Positions 13,897-23,577 are shown, counted from the first letter of the stretch. The stretch is DNA of 36,000 bases from Streptomyces inusitatus (GCF_014651115.1 NZ_BMWG01000005.1:1-36000); one strand, 5' to 3'. Notes: generated by a model not told the origin, from the sequence alone. Translations and numbers: made by a program.

Positions 13897-16800
13897 GCGT
13901 GACACCTGGCATCTGGAGATCACCAGGGGCCTCACCGGCTGGGACGAGGTGCTGATCGACCAGCCCGACGTCAAGCCCGTCCAACTCGCTCAGATCGAAC
14001 TCGCCCTGCGTCTGCTGCAACACCTCGCTCCGCTGCGCCCGGCCCGGGACGCCTGGGTGCTCCTCGGCGGCTACCCCTTCGCCCGGGCCGCCGGGATCAA
14101 GATCGGGAAGCGGGAGGAGACCATGCTCGCGGCGGCCCGGCACCGGCTGTGGACGCTCCGCCGCCACCGGCTGTGGCAGCAGTATCTGGAGATCTACCGG
14201 CAGCTGCCCCAGCGGTTGCGCGGCTACCGGATCACGGACGGGGACGGCCCCTTCCGCCAGGTCGAACCGGCCGTCGCGGCCTGGCGTTTCGAGAAGTACG
14301 ACGCCGCGCTGGACGAGATCCCCGCCTTCGCGCCACGTCGGCTGAAGCTCGCCGGAGCGGGCCGGCACGCCTTCGTCGACCGGAACGGGCCGACCAAGGT
14401 GACCATTCCCGCCGAGCTGATCGGGGATCCGGCCCCCGGGCATCCGCTGAACACGAACGGCGACGGACGGGGCGACTCCGGCCCCTTGACCATCCCGCTG
14501 GATCAGCTCGCCGCCACCGCACGCTGGATGGACCAGCGGATCGACGGCGACTGGCTGGACCGCTGGAACGGCCTGGAGCTGGCCGTCCGGGACGGGGACG
14601 GCTTCCGCGACGGCGGTGATCTGCTCCTGGACGAGCTGCTGCATCTGGTCGGCATGGTGGGCGCGGGCAAGTCGACCCTGATGATCCTCATCGCCGTCTG
14701 GGCCGCCACCCGGGGTGAACCGGAGGGCTCCCGGGCCCTTCGGACCACCCTGGTCGTCGGCGACGTCGCCGAGCAGCTGCGGCTGGTGGACACCTTCCGG
14801 TCGCTGGAGCTGCGGGCCGTGCCGGTGCTCGGACCGACCACCCGGGAGACGCATGTGCAGCGGCTGCACCGCAGGCTCGCCTCCCAGGGGGAGCGCAATC
14901 TGCTGTTGCACGACGGGCCGGGCTTCGACGATCTGAGCACCGTGTGCGTCGTGGACGCCCTCCTCGACACGACGGCCGAGCCCCTGCGTTACGCGGACGG
15001 ACCGTGCTCCGGGCTCCATCCGCTGGGCCCGGAGACGGAGGGCGGCGGAGAGAACGCCGGGAAGGCCGAGGGGCCGCCGGGCGAGCCTCCCTCGTACCGC
15101 CGGAAAGCCCGGAAGGAGCGCCGCGCCGCCCCCGCGAAGGAGCGGCCCGAAGCCGTGCTCGGCGGCGAGGCCCGGGGCTGCCCGCTGTGGAGCGGCTGCC
15201 CCCGGCACGGCGCGGCCCGGGAGCAGGTGGCGGCCGAGATCTGGGTCGCCAACCCCTGGAGTCTCGTCTCGACCTCGGTCTCCGCCCATCTCAACGAGGA
15301 GCGGCTGCGGCAACTGGAACTCGTCTGTCTGCGCTCCGACATCGTCGTCGTGGACGAGGCGGACCGCGTCCAGATGACCTTCGACCAGATCTTCGCCCCG
15401 TCGGCGACCCTGGTCACCCAGGGGCTCTCGGACTCCTGGCTGGACCGGGTGCAGACCAAGAAGATCGACGAACTGGCCCAGCAGGGCCGGCTTCAGCTCA
15501 CCGACCGCGACATCGCCGGCTGGGACGCCGCCCTGGGCATCGTCGTCGCCGCCACCAACCGGATCTACGCCCCCCTCATCACGGACCCCGGGCTGCGCGG
15601 CTGGGTGGACATCGACTACTTCAACACCTGGACGCTCCAGGAGAAGCTGCTCGCCGAGTGGTTCCCGACACTGCGGGCCGCCGAGGACCCGGACGGCACA
15701 CCGGACGAGCGACTGCTGTACGAGGACGACGAACCGGCGGGCGACGAGGAGGCGTTCCCGCGCTTCCTGCCCGGCGAGGAGCCCTGGGCCGAGCGGCGGG
15801 ACGAGGTGCAGGCCCTGCTCGACCTCGCACGGGACGACCCGCTGGGAAACAAGGCCAGTTACCGGGGTGACGCCCGGCTGCTGCTGGAGTGCGTGAACGA
15901 CCTGCTGCACGGTCTGGACGAGAAGAAGTCCCGCGACCGGGTGGCGCGACTGCTGGACCGGCTGCTCCGGGGCTCGCCCTGCCTCGACGGGCGGGTGACG
16001 CCCCGGCAGCTCCCCGCCGGCGGCCGGATCGACCCGGCCGACGTCCCGGGCTCGGCGCGCTGGCGCAGGCGCGCGGTGAGCAGGCTGTCCTTCACGCTCC
16101 TCCTCTACGCGCTGGAGCGGCGGCTCGACCGGCTGACCCTGCTGTGGCCCCAGGTGGAGGCCGCGCTGCGTCTGGACACCACCGGGAACGAGCTGTCCAG
16201 GAAGCCCCCGCTGGACTACGCGCCCCTGATCCCCGAGTCCCCGATGGGAAATGTGCTGGGCTTCCAGTACCTCGTGGACAAGCTCGGCCGGGACGCCGAC
16301 GAGAAGGACGGGCCGCACAGCGGGACCCTGCGGTTCTTCCGCTGTGCCGGAATCGGCCGCGAACTCCTGCTGGGGCTGCCCAGGCTGGGCAACGGCGGCG
16401 GCCCGCCGGGCGCGGGCGGACCGCGCGTACTGCTGATGTCGGGCACCAGTTGGGCCGGAACATCCACCAGGGCACATGTGCTCGCCCCCGTCGGCGCGAT
16501 CCTCAAACCGACTGAGGAGGCCCGGGAAGCCATCAGGCAGACGGTCTTCCGGACCGGCTTCCTCTACAAACCGGAGAACCCGGGGGAGGCGCTCAGCCTC
16601 TCCGGCAAAAAGCTGAAGGACCGGCCGAAGGCGCTGACCGACATGGTCAGCAGCCTCGCGGACAGCGGCCGGTTGGGGGTGGCCAGCCCGCTGGAGGAAG
16701 AGCTGAAGCAGATCACCGACCCGTCGCGGAACCGGGCGCTGCTGCTGGTCGGCAGCTACCGGGACGCGGCGGCCGTCGCCGAGCAGCTGCACTCCATGCG

Positions 16801-17605
16801 GCGGTGGCACGGCCGGGTGCGGGTGCTGACCGCCGACGACGCGGAGCTGACGGAGACGAACCAGGCGGTGGCCGACGACGGCGGCGTCGCCTTCACCTCG
16901 GTCACCTCGGTACGCCGCGGCGACCTCGCCTCCTTCGCCAGGGATCGGGAGGCGCAGCTGCTGGTGGCCCCGCTGCTGGCCGTGGAGCGCGGACACAACA
17001 TCCTCAACGAGGAGGGCAAGGCGGCCTTCGGCACCGTGTTCTTCCTGACCCGGCCGCACCCCCGCGCGGACGACCTCTATCTGTCGGTGTTCGCGATCAA
17101 CGACTGGGCCTGCCGTTTCGTCCGGGACCACCCCGATGTCCACGGCGGGACCTTCGGCGGACTCGTGGCGGAAGCCGCCGGACTGGACGAGGCCGGACAG
17201 GAGTTCAGACGGCGGGCGCGCGCCGAATGGCGCCGTCTGGTCTCCCGCCACTATGTCTTCTCACTGCTGGAGGAACACGAGAAGGTCTCCTTCGCCTGGG
17301 ACCAGCTCGTGACCCTCTGGCAGGTGATCGGCCGGCTGGTGCGCGGCGGGGTCCCCGCGCGCGTGGTCTTCGTCGACGCCGCCTTCGCCCCCCTTCTCGC
17401 CGCCGCTCACGGGGACTCCGCCGGCCGCGTCCCTCGGCGCGCACCGGGTGAACCGGGGCTGCTGCCACGGCTGCGCGAGGTGCTGGAGCCGTACTTCACC
17501 GAGCGCACCGGCCCGGAGGCGGAGCTGGTGCGCACCCTGTACGAGCCCCTGTACGAGGCGCTCGCCGCGCTCCTGGCCGAGCCGCCGACCCTGCCCCGGC
17601 CCTGA
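13889..17605 (+). CDS. pPIWI-RE-associated DinG-type superfamily 2 helicase with Fe-S cysteines
   Basis: A 1238-aa protein. ATG 13889 is preferred to an upstream GTG at 13871 because AAGGAAG lies about 8 nt before it. An N-terminal domain of about 250 residues precedes Walker A GMVGAGKST (255-263, K261). Walker B/DEAD-box is VVVDEADRV (D489, E490). Between them lie C353, C373, C431 and C437 (GCPLWSGCPRH), in the place of the Fe-S domain of DinG/XPD helicases. Later motifs are LLMSGTSWAGTS, LLLVGSYRDAAAVAEQL and motif VI QVIGRLVRG (1145-1153). There is a charged, Arg/Lys-rich insertion near residues 400-425. DinG-like helicases unwind DNA 5' to 3' and act on D- and R-loops, which suits a partner for an Argonaute/PIWI-type protein. 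A 33-nt gap precedes the pPIWI gene. Confidence 0.85.
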   Translation: MRERDTWHLEITRGLTGWDEVLIDQPDVKPVQLAQIELALRLLQHLAPLRPARDAWVLLGGYPFARAAGIKIGKREETMLAAARHRLWTLRRHRLWQQYLEIYRQLPQRLRGYRITDGDGPFRQVEPAVAAWRFEKYDAALDEIPAFAPRRLKLAGAGRHAFVDRNGPTKVTIPAELIGDPAPGHPLNTNGDGRGDSGPLTIPLDQLAATARWMDQRIDGDWLDRWNGLELAVRDGDGFRDGGDLLLDELLHLVGMVGAGKSTLMILIAVWAATRGEPEGSRALRTTLVVGDVAEQLRLVDTFRSLELRAVPVLGPTTRETHVQRLHRRLASQGERNLLLHDGPGFDDLSTVCVVDALLDTTAEPLRYADGPCSGLHPLGPETEGGGENAGKAEGPPGEPPSYRRKARKERRAAPAKERPEAVLGGEARGCPLWSGCPRHGAAREQVAAEIWVANPWSLVSTSVSAHLNEERLRQLELVCLRSDIVVVDEADRVQMTFDQIFAPSATLVTQGLSDSWLDRVQTKKIDELAQQGRLQLTDRDIAGWDAALGIVVAATNRIYAPLITDPGLRGWVDIDYFNTWTLQEKLLAEWFPTLRAAEDPDGTPDERLLYEDDEPAGDEEAFPRFLPGEEPWAERRDEVQALLDLARDDPLGNKASYRGDARLLLECVNDLLHGLDEKKSRDRVARLLDRLLRGSPCLDGRVTPRQLPAGGRIDPADVPGSARWRRRAVSRLSFTLLLYALERRLDRLTLLWPQVEAALRLDTTGNELSRKPPLDYAPLIPESPMGNVLGFQYLVDKLGRDADEKDGPHSGTLRFFRCAGIGRELLLGLPRLGNGGGPPGAGGPRVLLMSGTSWAGTSTRAHVLAPVGAILKPTEEAREAIRQTVFRTGFLYKPENPGEALSLSGKKLKDRPKALTDMVSSLADSGRLGVASPLEEELKQITDPSRNRALLLVGSYRDAAAVAEQLHSMRRWHGRVRVLTADDAELTETNQAVADDGGVAFTSVTSVRRGDLASFARDREAQLLVAPLLAVERGHNILNEEGKAAFGTVFFLTRPHPRADDLYLSVFAINDWACRFVRDHPDVHGGTFGGLVAEAAGLDEAGQEFRRRARAEWRRLVSRHYVFSLLEEHEKVSFAWDQLVTLWQVIGRLVRGGVPARVVFVDAAFAPLLAAAHGDSAGRVPRRAPGEPGLLPRLREVLEPYFTERTGPEAELVRTLYEPLYEALAALLAEPPTLPRP

Positions 17606-17638
17606 CCGGCCCCCTACCCACACCCTCAGGAGGCAGCC

Positions 17639-20600
17639 ATGGGCTTTCAGTACGCCCGCGTCGACCGCGCCGCCGTCCGGCCCGTACCGGAGGCGGGACC
17701 GCTCACGGTCCGCTACCGCGCCATGAGAAGACCCGAGGAGTGGAACGCCGCGCTGCTCCGGCTGGTCAACCACGGTCTCCCCGCCGGGGCCACGCCCTGG
17801 CGCACCGTTCCCACCCGACGGCTGGAAGGCTCCCTGGGCACCCTCTGCCCGGAACTCTGCGTACTCCCCCGGCCCTTCGGTAACGATCCGGCCACCCCGG
17901 CGCACGACCCATGGCTCCTCGTCCCCCGGGACGTCCCCGACCCGCTGCCGCCCGGGGCACTGGAAGGCATGATCAATCTGTGGGCCGCGACCCTGCCGAG
18001 GGAGTCCGCCCCGCGACAGCTCGCCGACACCCTGCGGGAGCTGCGGAACGACCCTCCGGTCTGGCACGAGACGGAGATCGAGCTGCTCGACTGCCCCACC
18101 AGCGAGGGAGGCACCGCGCTGCCCCGGCCGTACCAGTACCGGCTGACCACCGACTGGCTCGCGCGGCGCATCGAGCGGCTGCCGCCGTACGAGTCGGGCA
18201 AGGGCCCGCTGCGTTTCCACGCCGTCCCCCGGGGCCGCCACGACCGGGGCGCGGAGCTGATGTCCCAGGCGCTGCCGCACCCCGGCGGGGGAAAGACCTG
18301 GTGGTGGTCGGTGGTGATCCGGCTGGCGCTGCACACCACGCCCTTCGACCCGCTGCCGAGGATCCATCTCTCCTTCGGCGTACGGCGCTGGGCCACGCAC
18401 CCCTCCGCCAAGACCGGCAGGCTGTATCTTCCGCCCGGACAGCGCACCTCCGTCTATCTCCGCTGCCCGGTGCCCTGGCTGCCGGGCGCACCGCTCACCG
18501 GCCGCTACACGACCGCCCGCCTCCAGTGGTCCCGGAGCGCGCGGACCCATGTCTGGCACGAGAACGACCCGGCCGGACTGCTGCGGCCGCTCACCCTCAA
18601 CCAGCCGTCGCCGCTGCCGTCCCCTGAGGAACTGCTCACCGAACCGACCGCGTATCTGGGCGACGGGCCGGGGGTCCGCGCGACCGTCGTCCACAGCGCC
18701 GCCATGGGCACACACGAAGTGGAACGCGGCTTCATGTCCCACCAGCGCTCCCAGCTCTTCGCCTGGGCCTGCCAGGCCCTCCCGCCCCAGCTGCGCCCTC
18801 TGCCCGCGCTGCCCCGCAACACCGTCGGCGGCCATGTCCCCCTCAACCCCCGCCCGAAGCCCAAGAGCGCCGAGGAGGGGCGCACACCGGAGGAGCGGCG
18901 GCTCGCGCTCGCCTCCGCCGTGCGTTTCCTGTCCGAGGAGGGGTACGGGGACAGGGACGGGGGCCGCCCGGCGGACGACGGCGGGCCGCCGGTGCTCACG
19001 GCGCGGCTGGTGTGGACGACCCACCGGATGCGGAAGGAGGCCGTCGGCGCGCTGACCGGTCTGCTCGGGCTGAAGGGGGACGGCGGGGACCCCGGGGACC
19101 CCGGGGACCCCGGCGACTCGGAAGATTCGGGGGATTCAGGGGATTCAGGGGATTCGGGGGACTTGTACGATGCCGAGTCCGAGGCCGTGTACGACGACGC
19201 CGGTCCGGGCCGTCCCGTCGTCCTGGAGTGGCGTACGCCCGAACTGACCGTACGGCTGCGCTGTCTCCCGCTGGGCGGCCTGGGCGACGGCCTCGCCCTG
19301 GACACGGGCCGTACCGCCGCGGAGATCTTCGTCAACGGCGTCGTCGACCGCAGGCGCGCCGTCGCCGATTGGCTCGCGAAGGACGGCGCGCTGCCGGACC
19401 GCCCCGGTCTCGCCCTCGTCGAGATCGACCGGGGCGTCTTCGCCCCCGAGCACTCCGACCCCAAGTACGCCCTGCGGCTCGGCTGCGCGGACGCCGGGGT
19501 GGTGAGCCAGTTCGTACGGGTCCCCCGCAGGGGCAGGGAGAGCAGCGGCGCGGCGTACAACACCGAGAAGGACGCCCCGCACCGCGCCCGCATGGGCTGG
19601 CTCGACGGTTTCAGACAGCTGGGGGTCCGGGTGCTGCCGGAGCACTCGCTGGGCGAGCTGCTGCCGAGCGGACTGCGGTACGCCGCCGTGTGGGCGGTGA
19701 AGCGCCGCGGGGACGGGCCGACGCGTACGGCCCTGACGCACCCGCTGCCGGTGGCGCTCCTCATGACGCCCGAGGGCGACGGCAGCGGACGGGCCCGGGT
19801 CCACGGCTGGGACCTGGAGAAGGCCGACTGGGTGCCCTACCCGGTCATGCTGATCGGGCTCACCCGTGGCGCGGGGCCGGAGTGTCTGCGGGAACTCGCC
19901 GCGCGTCTTCCCGGGGACGGGGCCGAGGGCGACACGGATCAGGGGGACGGGACGGACGGGGCGACGGGAGCCGACGAGTACCGGGGCACACGGCTCCTTG
20001 AGGAGCGGCGCAGGACGATGGAGGGTTTTCTCCAGCATGTGCTGCCGACGCTGCGCTCCGCCCCGACGGTGCTGTTCGCCCACGCCCAGAACCTCCGCTC
20101 GCTGTGGACCTGGCTCCAGGACGGCCGGGTGGACCGGGATCTCCTCGGTTCCGGCCACGCCCCGCCCGCGGGTCTCGACCCCGATCTGCGGCTGGTACGC
20201 GTCCGCGACGACGGCGGCGAGGCGGCGGAGACTCCCCTGTGGTGGGGGATCGGGAGCCCGAGCGGCGTCAACGGTCTGGGGGCCGGTCTGTGGGGCCCGG
20301 AGCCGGGTGCCGGGGACGACCCGAGGGTCTTCCACAGCACCACGGAGAAGGCCTCGCCGTTCAAGAAGAGCGCCGTCCAGGCGGACAAGCTCACGCCCCG
20401 TCCGCTCTCCCAGGGCCTGCGGAAGGGCGAGCCGACCATCGACACCGACGTGCCCGCCTGGAACCCCCACTTCTCCGAGATCGCCGTGCTCGGCTGCCAC
20501 CGCGAGGACGGCGACGAGCCCGCCGCCTACGCCCTGCTCGCCCATCAGCTCCGCCAGTCGGCCGACTATCAGGACGCGCTCGCCAAGCCGCTCCCCCTCC

Positions 20601-20680
20601 ACCTCGCGGAGAAGGCCGAGGAGTATGTCCTGCCGCTGCCTTCCTGGGCGGGTCCTCCCGGGGCCTCCGACGACTCCTGA
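17639..20680 (+). CDS. pPIWI-RE protein (prokaryotic PIWI family, RNaseH-fold C-terminus)
   Basis: A 1013-aa protein at ATG 17639 with a full AGGAGG site. From memory of the pPIWI-RE family (formerly DUF3962 and DUF3893), it has the expected order: an N-terminal X-like region (about 1-380), a MID-like region (about 380-580), and a C-terminal RNaseH/PIWI-like domain (about 585-1005). Diagnostic blocks are LVEIDRGVF, DPKYALRLGCADAGVVSQF, LFAHAQNLRSLWTWLQDG, LRLVRVRDDG, WNPHFSEIAVLGC, YALLAHQLRQSADY and LPLHLAEKAEEYVLPLP. The family is predicted to bind nucleic-acid duplexes in defence against plasmids and phages; its name reflects conserved Arg and Glu residues. A GDP/GDS tripeptide array interrupts the middle at residues 483-509. 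It is the last gene of the operon and ends before a stem at 20685. Confidence 0.82.
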   Translation: MGFQYARVDRAAVRPVPEAGPLTVRYRAMRRPEEWNAALLRLVNHGLPAGATPWRTVPTRRLEGSLGTLCPELCVLPRPFGNDPATPAHDPWLLVPRDVPDPLPPGALEGMINLWAATLPRESAPRQLADTLRELRNDPPVWHETEIELLDCPTSEGGTALPRPYQYRLTTDWLARRIERLPPYESGKGPLRFHAVPRGRHDRGAELMSQALPHPGGGKTWWWSVVIRLALHTTPFDPLPRIHLSFGVRRWATHPSAKTGRLYLPPGQRTSVYLRCPVPWLPGAPLTGRYTTARLQWSRSARTHVWHENDPAGLLRPLTLNQPSPLPSPEELLTEPTAYLGDGPGVRATVVHSAAMGTHEVERGFMSHQRSQLFAWACQALPPQLRPLPALPRNTVGGHVPLNPRPKPKSAEEGRTPEERRLALASAVRFLSEEGYGDRDGGRPADDGGPPVLTARLVWTTHRMRKEAVGALTGLLGLKGDGGDPGDPGDPGDSEDSGDSGDSGDSGDLYDAESEAVYDDAGPGRPVVLEWRTPELTVRLRCLPLGGLGDGLALDTGRTAAEIFVNGVVDRRRAVADWLAKDGALPDRPGLALVEIDRGVFAPEHSDPKYALRLGCADAGVVSQFVRVPRRGRESSGAAYNTEKDAPHRARMGWLDGFRQLGVRVLPEHSLGELLPSGLRYAAVWAVKRRGDGPTRTALTHPLPVALLMTPEGDGSGRARVHGWDLEKADWVPYPVMLIGLTRGAGPECLRELAARLPGDGAEGDTDQGDGTDGATGADEYRGTRLLEERRRTMEGFLQHVLPTLRSAPTVLFAHAQNLRSLWTWLQDGRVDRDLLGSGHAPPAGLDPDLRLVRVRDDGGEAAETPLWWGIGSPSGVNGLGAGLWGPEPGAGDDPRVFHSTTEKASPFKKSAVQADKLTPRPLSQGLRKGEPTIDTDVPAWNPHFSEIAVLGCHREDGDEPAAYALLAHQLRQSADYQDALAKPLPLHLAEKAEEYVLPLPSWAGPPGASDDS
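19085..19165 (+). repeat. Nine-unit 9-nt in-frame repeat in the pPIWI-RE gene
   Basis: Nine consecutive 9-nt units encode GDP three times, then GDS, EDS, GDS three times and GDL (residues 483-509). The first three units are identical and several later ones differ only in wobble bases, so copy number has probably changed by slippage. The result is a flexible acidic, collagen-like linker between the MID-like region and the PIWI-like domain. Confidence 0.9.
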
Positions 20681-20684
20681 TCCA

Positions 20685-20705
20685 CCCGGCCCCGATCGGG
20701 CCGGG
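20685..20705. terminator. Hairpin between convergent pPIWI-RE and SARP genes
   Basis: Perfect 8-bp stem CCCGGCCC / GGGCCGGG with loop CGATC, 4 nt after the pPIWI stop and 28 nt past the stop of the minus-strand SARP gene. GC-rich, no U-tract; a possible bidirectional terminator. Confidence 0.5.
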
Positions 20706-20733
20706 GCCGGGACCCACCCGGCCCCGGCGACCG

Positions 20734-23451
20734 TCACCACCGTCGTCTCTCCCGCTCGACGGCCGCGTCGATGTCACGCTCACCCAGCCGCTCCAGCAGG
20801 AATCGCGCCTCCTGGAGTGCGTCCAACGCCTCGTGGGCCCGGTTCGCCGCGTTCAGCGCCTCGGCGAGCCAGATCAGCGTCCTGGCCTCCCTGCTCTGGT
20901 AGATCAGGACGCGGTAGAGATCACGGGCACCTTCAAAGTCCGCGACGGCCGCTCCGTGCTCCTCCATCGCGACACGGATCCGGCCCAGGCTGAACAGTGC
21001 GTACGCGCGCCCGTTGAGGTCGTCCGTCGGGTCCAGCAGGGCCAGCGACCGCCGACAGTGCTCCAGGCCCTCGTCCAGCCGCCCGGCGTCGTAGTGGAGG
21101 TTGCCGATCCCGTTCAGGGCGGCTCCTTGCCCCAGCGGGTCGTCGAGTTGCTCGAAGGCCGCTAGGGCGTCGGTGAAGTGCTTCAGCGCCTCGGCCGGTA
21201 CGCCGCTCTCCCGCAGCAGGACACCGAGGGAGTAACGGCCATGCGCCGCGCTGAAGATGTCCTGGCCGTCATCGCTCACGCGTACGGCACTCCGCAGCTC
21301 CCGTACGGCCATCCCCAGGTTGCGAAGTCCCCGATAGGTACCGGCCAGCATCCGATGGACCATGGCCACATCCGCCGGCCCGGCCTCCCGAGCCGCTGCC
21401 GCGAGAGCGCCGGGCAGAAAGGCGAGCGCGTCCAGATAACGGTTGGTGCGCCACTGGAAGGTCACCAAGGTCATGGAGAGCAGCCAGGTGTAACGGTCGA
21501 GTCCGCGTTCCTGGGCCAGTTCGACGGCGGCCGTCAGTGTCGGATACTCGGCCTCGAACCAGGCCATCGCGTCCGCCACTCCGTTCGGAGCCACGGTCTC
21601 GGCGTCGTCGTCCGGGTCGATCGGCAGTCGCCGGCCCGGATCGAGCTTGCGATCGCAGGCCCAGGCGTTGTGCAGCAGGAAATGCAGCATCTGGTCCACC
21701 ACAGCGGCGCGTTGGTTCTCGTCCTGCCGGTCGGCCAGCTCACGGGCGTAGACACGGATCAAATCGTGCAAGGAATAACGGTCGGGAATGGGCTCGTCCA
21801 CCAGATTCATCCGGATCAGGTTGTCGAACCCGTCGGAGACGGCGACCCGATCGGCTGGTTCGAGTGCGCGAAGCGCCTCCCAGCTGGCAGTCGGCCCCGG
21901 GTGTATCGCCAGTTGCCAGAGGAGCCGCACGGCGAGCGGCGTCAGCTGTCCGACAGAGGCGTCCAGGGACAGCCGGACATTCAGATCCTCCGAGCCCAGG
22001 TCCAGGAAGCGCAGCCTGGTGCCAGGCTGCCGGAGCTCGCGGACGACGTCCCCGATCTCCTGGGACGGACGATCCGCGATCCGGGCGGCCGTGATTCCCA
22101 GGGCGAGCGGCAGCCCCGCGCAGTGTTCGACCACCTCGGGAAGGAACGGCAGAGCCTTCCGCGCGCGGTCCCCGCCCAGTCTGATCCGCAGCAGTTCGAC
22201 GGAGTCCTCGGGGTCCAGCAGAGGGACGTCGACCAGCTCGGCCCCTTCCCTGATGGAGAGTCCGTGCAGTCGGCGGCGACTGGTGATGATCGCCGCACTG
22301 GCGCCGGAACCGGGGAGCAGGGGGCGGACATGGTCCTCGTCCAGCGCGTTGTCCAGCACCAGCAGAACCGCACGGCGGGCGAGTTCGGTCCGGTACGCGA
22401 AGACCATGCCGTCCATCGACGGGTTCAGCCGGGATACGCCGAGGTCGATCAGGAACCTCGCGAGAACCCGCCCGTGCTCCTCGGGCTCCCCCGGTCCGCA
22501 TCCGCGGAGATCGGCGTAGAGAATGCCGTCCGGGAAGTGCCGCTCGACCAGCTCGGCCGACCGGATCGCGAGGAAAGTCTTTCCCACGCCCTGTCTGCCG
22601 CCGATCGCGGCTACCCTGCTGCGCCCCGGCGTCCGGCCGAGAACGGCCCTCTCGATCTGGTCGACCTCGGCCTGCCGGCCGACCAGTTCCGCCGGTTGGG
22701 CGGGAAGCTGCCGGGGGCGCGACTTGACCTGGGCGGGCGCGGGACCGGTCACGTCCCGGCCCTGGCCCCCGCCCTGTGTCGCCCCGGGGAACAGCAGATG
22801 AGTGACGGGGCGGCCGGTCCGTTTCTCCCAGTCGGAGAGGATCGGGTCGATCAGGCCGTCTTCGCCGAGGGCTCGCAGGGCGTTCACATTGAGCTGGAGC
22901 AGATGTTCGCTCTCGGGCCACTCAACGCGCGCCCTGGTGACCCGGTCGCACGCGGAGCGCGTCTCTCCGCACTCCAGCTCGGTTTTCACACAGGCCGCCG
23001 TGGTCTCCCGTACCTCGGCGAGGAGTTCCTCCCTCGCCCGCTTGAAGCCGTCGCCGGGCAGGTCCTCCAGCGGCCTTCCCCGTACTTCGCCGAGTGCGGA
23101 CCGGAGCGCCAGGAGGCGTTCCGGCGCGCTCCCCGCGGTACCCGCCGCACTCAGATGTGTCCGGTAGCGGACGAGGTCCAACTCCTCCGGGGCGAACTGG
23201 AGCTGACAGAACCCGTGTTCGTTCCGCTGGGAGATTTCTGGAACAGACTGCCTTAATTGATGAAAGCACTGGCGAATTCGATTAGCGTTCGACTCCTCTC
23301 CCGGCCACAGGAAACTCGCGACCCCCGCATGCGGGACGCGATGGCCGGGCGCCAGCAGCAGAACGGCCAGGAGTTGAAGGGGCTTCGGGTTCAGCGGGAC
23401 CGAGACCCCCTCCCGTCGCACGTCAACCGGGCCCAGTACACGAAATTCCAT
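20734..23451 (-). CDS. AfsR/SARP-family regulator: SARP DNA-binding, BTAD, NB-ARC and TPR domains
   Basis: A 905-aa protein starting at the ATG complementary to 23449-23451 (MEFRVLGPVDV); a second ATG two codons upstream (23455-23457) sits only 3 nt from the GGAG site, so the later start has better spacing. Residues 1-95 are the OmpR-like winged helix of SARPs. Residues 96-240 are the BTAD domain, and 255-290 lead to Walker A GGRQGVGKT (K291), with Walker B AVLLVLDNALDE and SRRRL downstream. The C-terminal third is TPR repeats with AxNxIGNLHYxxGRLDEGLEHxxRSLALL. Such proteins are ATP-regulated transcriptional activators, often controlling secondary-metabolite or differentiation genes. The target may be its own divergent neighbour at 23751 or distant clusters; the window does not decide. 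The 300-bp gap upstream holds 11-bp-spaced repeats. Confidence 0.9.
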   Translation of the reverse strand: MEFRVLGPVDVRREGVSVPLNPKPLQLLAVLLLAPGHRVPHAGVASFLWPGEESNANRIRQCFHQLRQSVPEISQRNEHGFCQLQFAPEELDLVRYRTHLSAAGTAGSAPERLLALRSALGEVRGRPLEDLPGDGFKRAREELLAEVRETTAACVKTELECGETRSACDRVTRARVEWPESEHLLQLNVNALRALGEDGLIDPILSDWEKRTGRPVTHLLFPGATQGGGQGRDVTGPAPAQVKSRPRQLPAQPAELVGRQAEVDQIERAVLGRTPGRSRVAAIGGRQGVGKTFLAIRSAELVERHFPDGILYADLRGCGPGEPEEHGRVLARFLIDLGVSRLNPSMDGMVFAYRTELARRAVLLVLDNALDEDHVRPLLPGSGASAAIITSRRRLHGLSIREGAELVDVPLLDPEDSVELLRIRLGGDRARKALPFLPEVVEHCAGLPLALGITAARIADRPSQEIGDVVRELRQPGTRLRFLDLGSEDLNVRLSLDASVGQLTPLAVRLLWQLAIHPGPTASWEALRALEPADRVAVSDGFDNLIRMNLVDEPIPDRYSLHDLIRVYARELADRQDENQRAAVVDQMLHFLLHNAWACDRKLDPGRRLPIDPDDDAETVAPNGVADAMAWFEAEYPTLTAAVELAQERGLDRYTWLLSMTLVTFQWRTNRYLDALAFLPGALAAAAREAGPADVAMVHRMLAGTYRGLRNLGMAVRELRSAVRVSDDGQDIFSAAHGRYSLGVLLRESGVPAEALKHFTDALAAFEQLDDPLGQGAALNGIGNLHYDAGRLDEGLEHCRRSLALLDPTDDLNGRAYALFSLGRIRVAMEEHGAAVADFEGARDLYRVLIYQSREARTLIWLAEALNAANRAHEALDALQEARFLLERLGERDIDAAVERERRRW

Positions 23452-23548
23452 ACCCATCAGCTCCACGTCATTCTCACGACAGCACGCCGCGACCGTCCGT
23501 ATCGTTGACTCCAACGAAAGAGCATGGCACGGGGCACGGAGCATCGAG

Positions 23549-23577
23549 TAACGGCCAACTAACGTTTGCCATTTGGC
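23549..23577. promoter_or_regulatory. Possible SARP-type 11-bp-spaced heptamer repeats
   Basis: TAACGGC (23549-23555) and TAACGTT (23560-23566) start exactly 11 bp apart, with a looser ATTTGGC (23571-23577) at the same period. SARPs bind heptameric direct repeats one helical turn apart. The site lies in the divergent gap between the SARP gene and the 70-aa gene; the rest of 23452-23750 shows no other clear structure. Only five bases are shared, so support is modest. Confidence 0.3.

Noticed and set aside
10777..13974. 1065-codon open frame on the minus strand
   Set aside because: It runs antisense to the Fe-S nuclease and REase genes, has low-complexity Arg/Gly/Pro/Gln-rich content and no motif; a product of high GC.
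13736..17251. 1171-codon open frame on the minus strand
   Set aside because: Antisense to the helicase gene, whose motifs and codon bias on the plus strand are clear.
20734..23451. NB-ARC (STAND) defence protein
   Set aside because: Although it borders the defence island, the SARP DNA-binding and BTAD domains at the N-terminus show it to be a transcriptional regulator.
23505..23535. TTGACT as a -35 box of the 70-aa gene
   Set aside because: There is no acceptable -10 hexamer 16-19 nt downstream.
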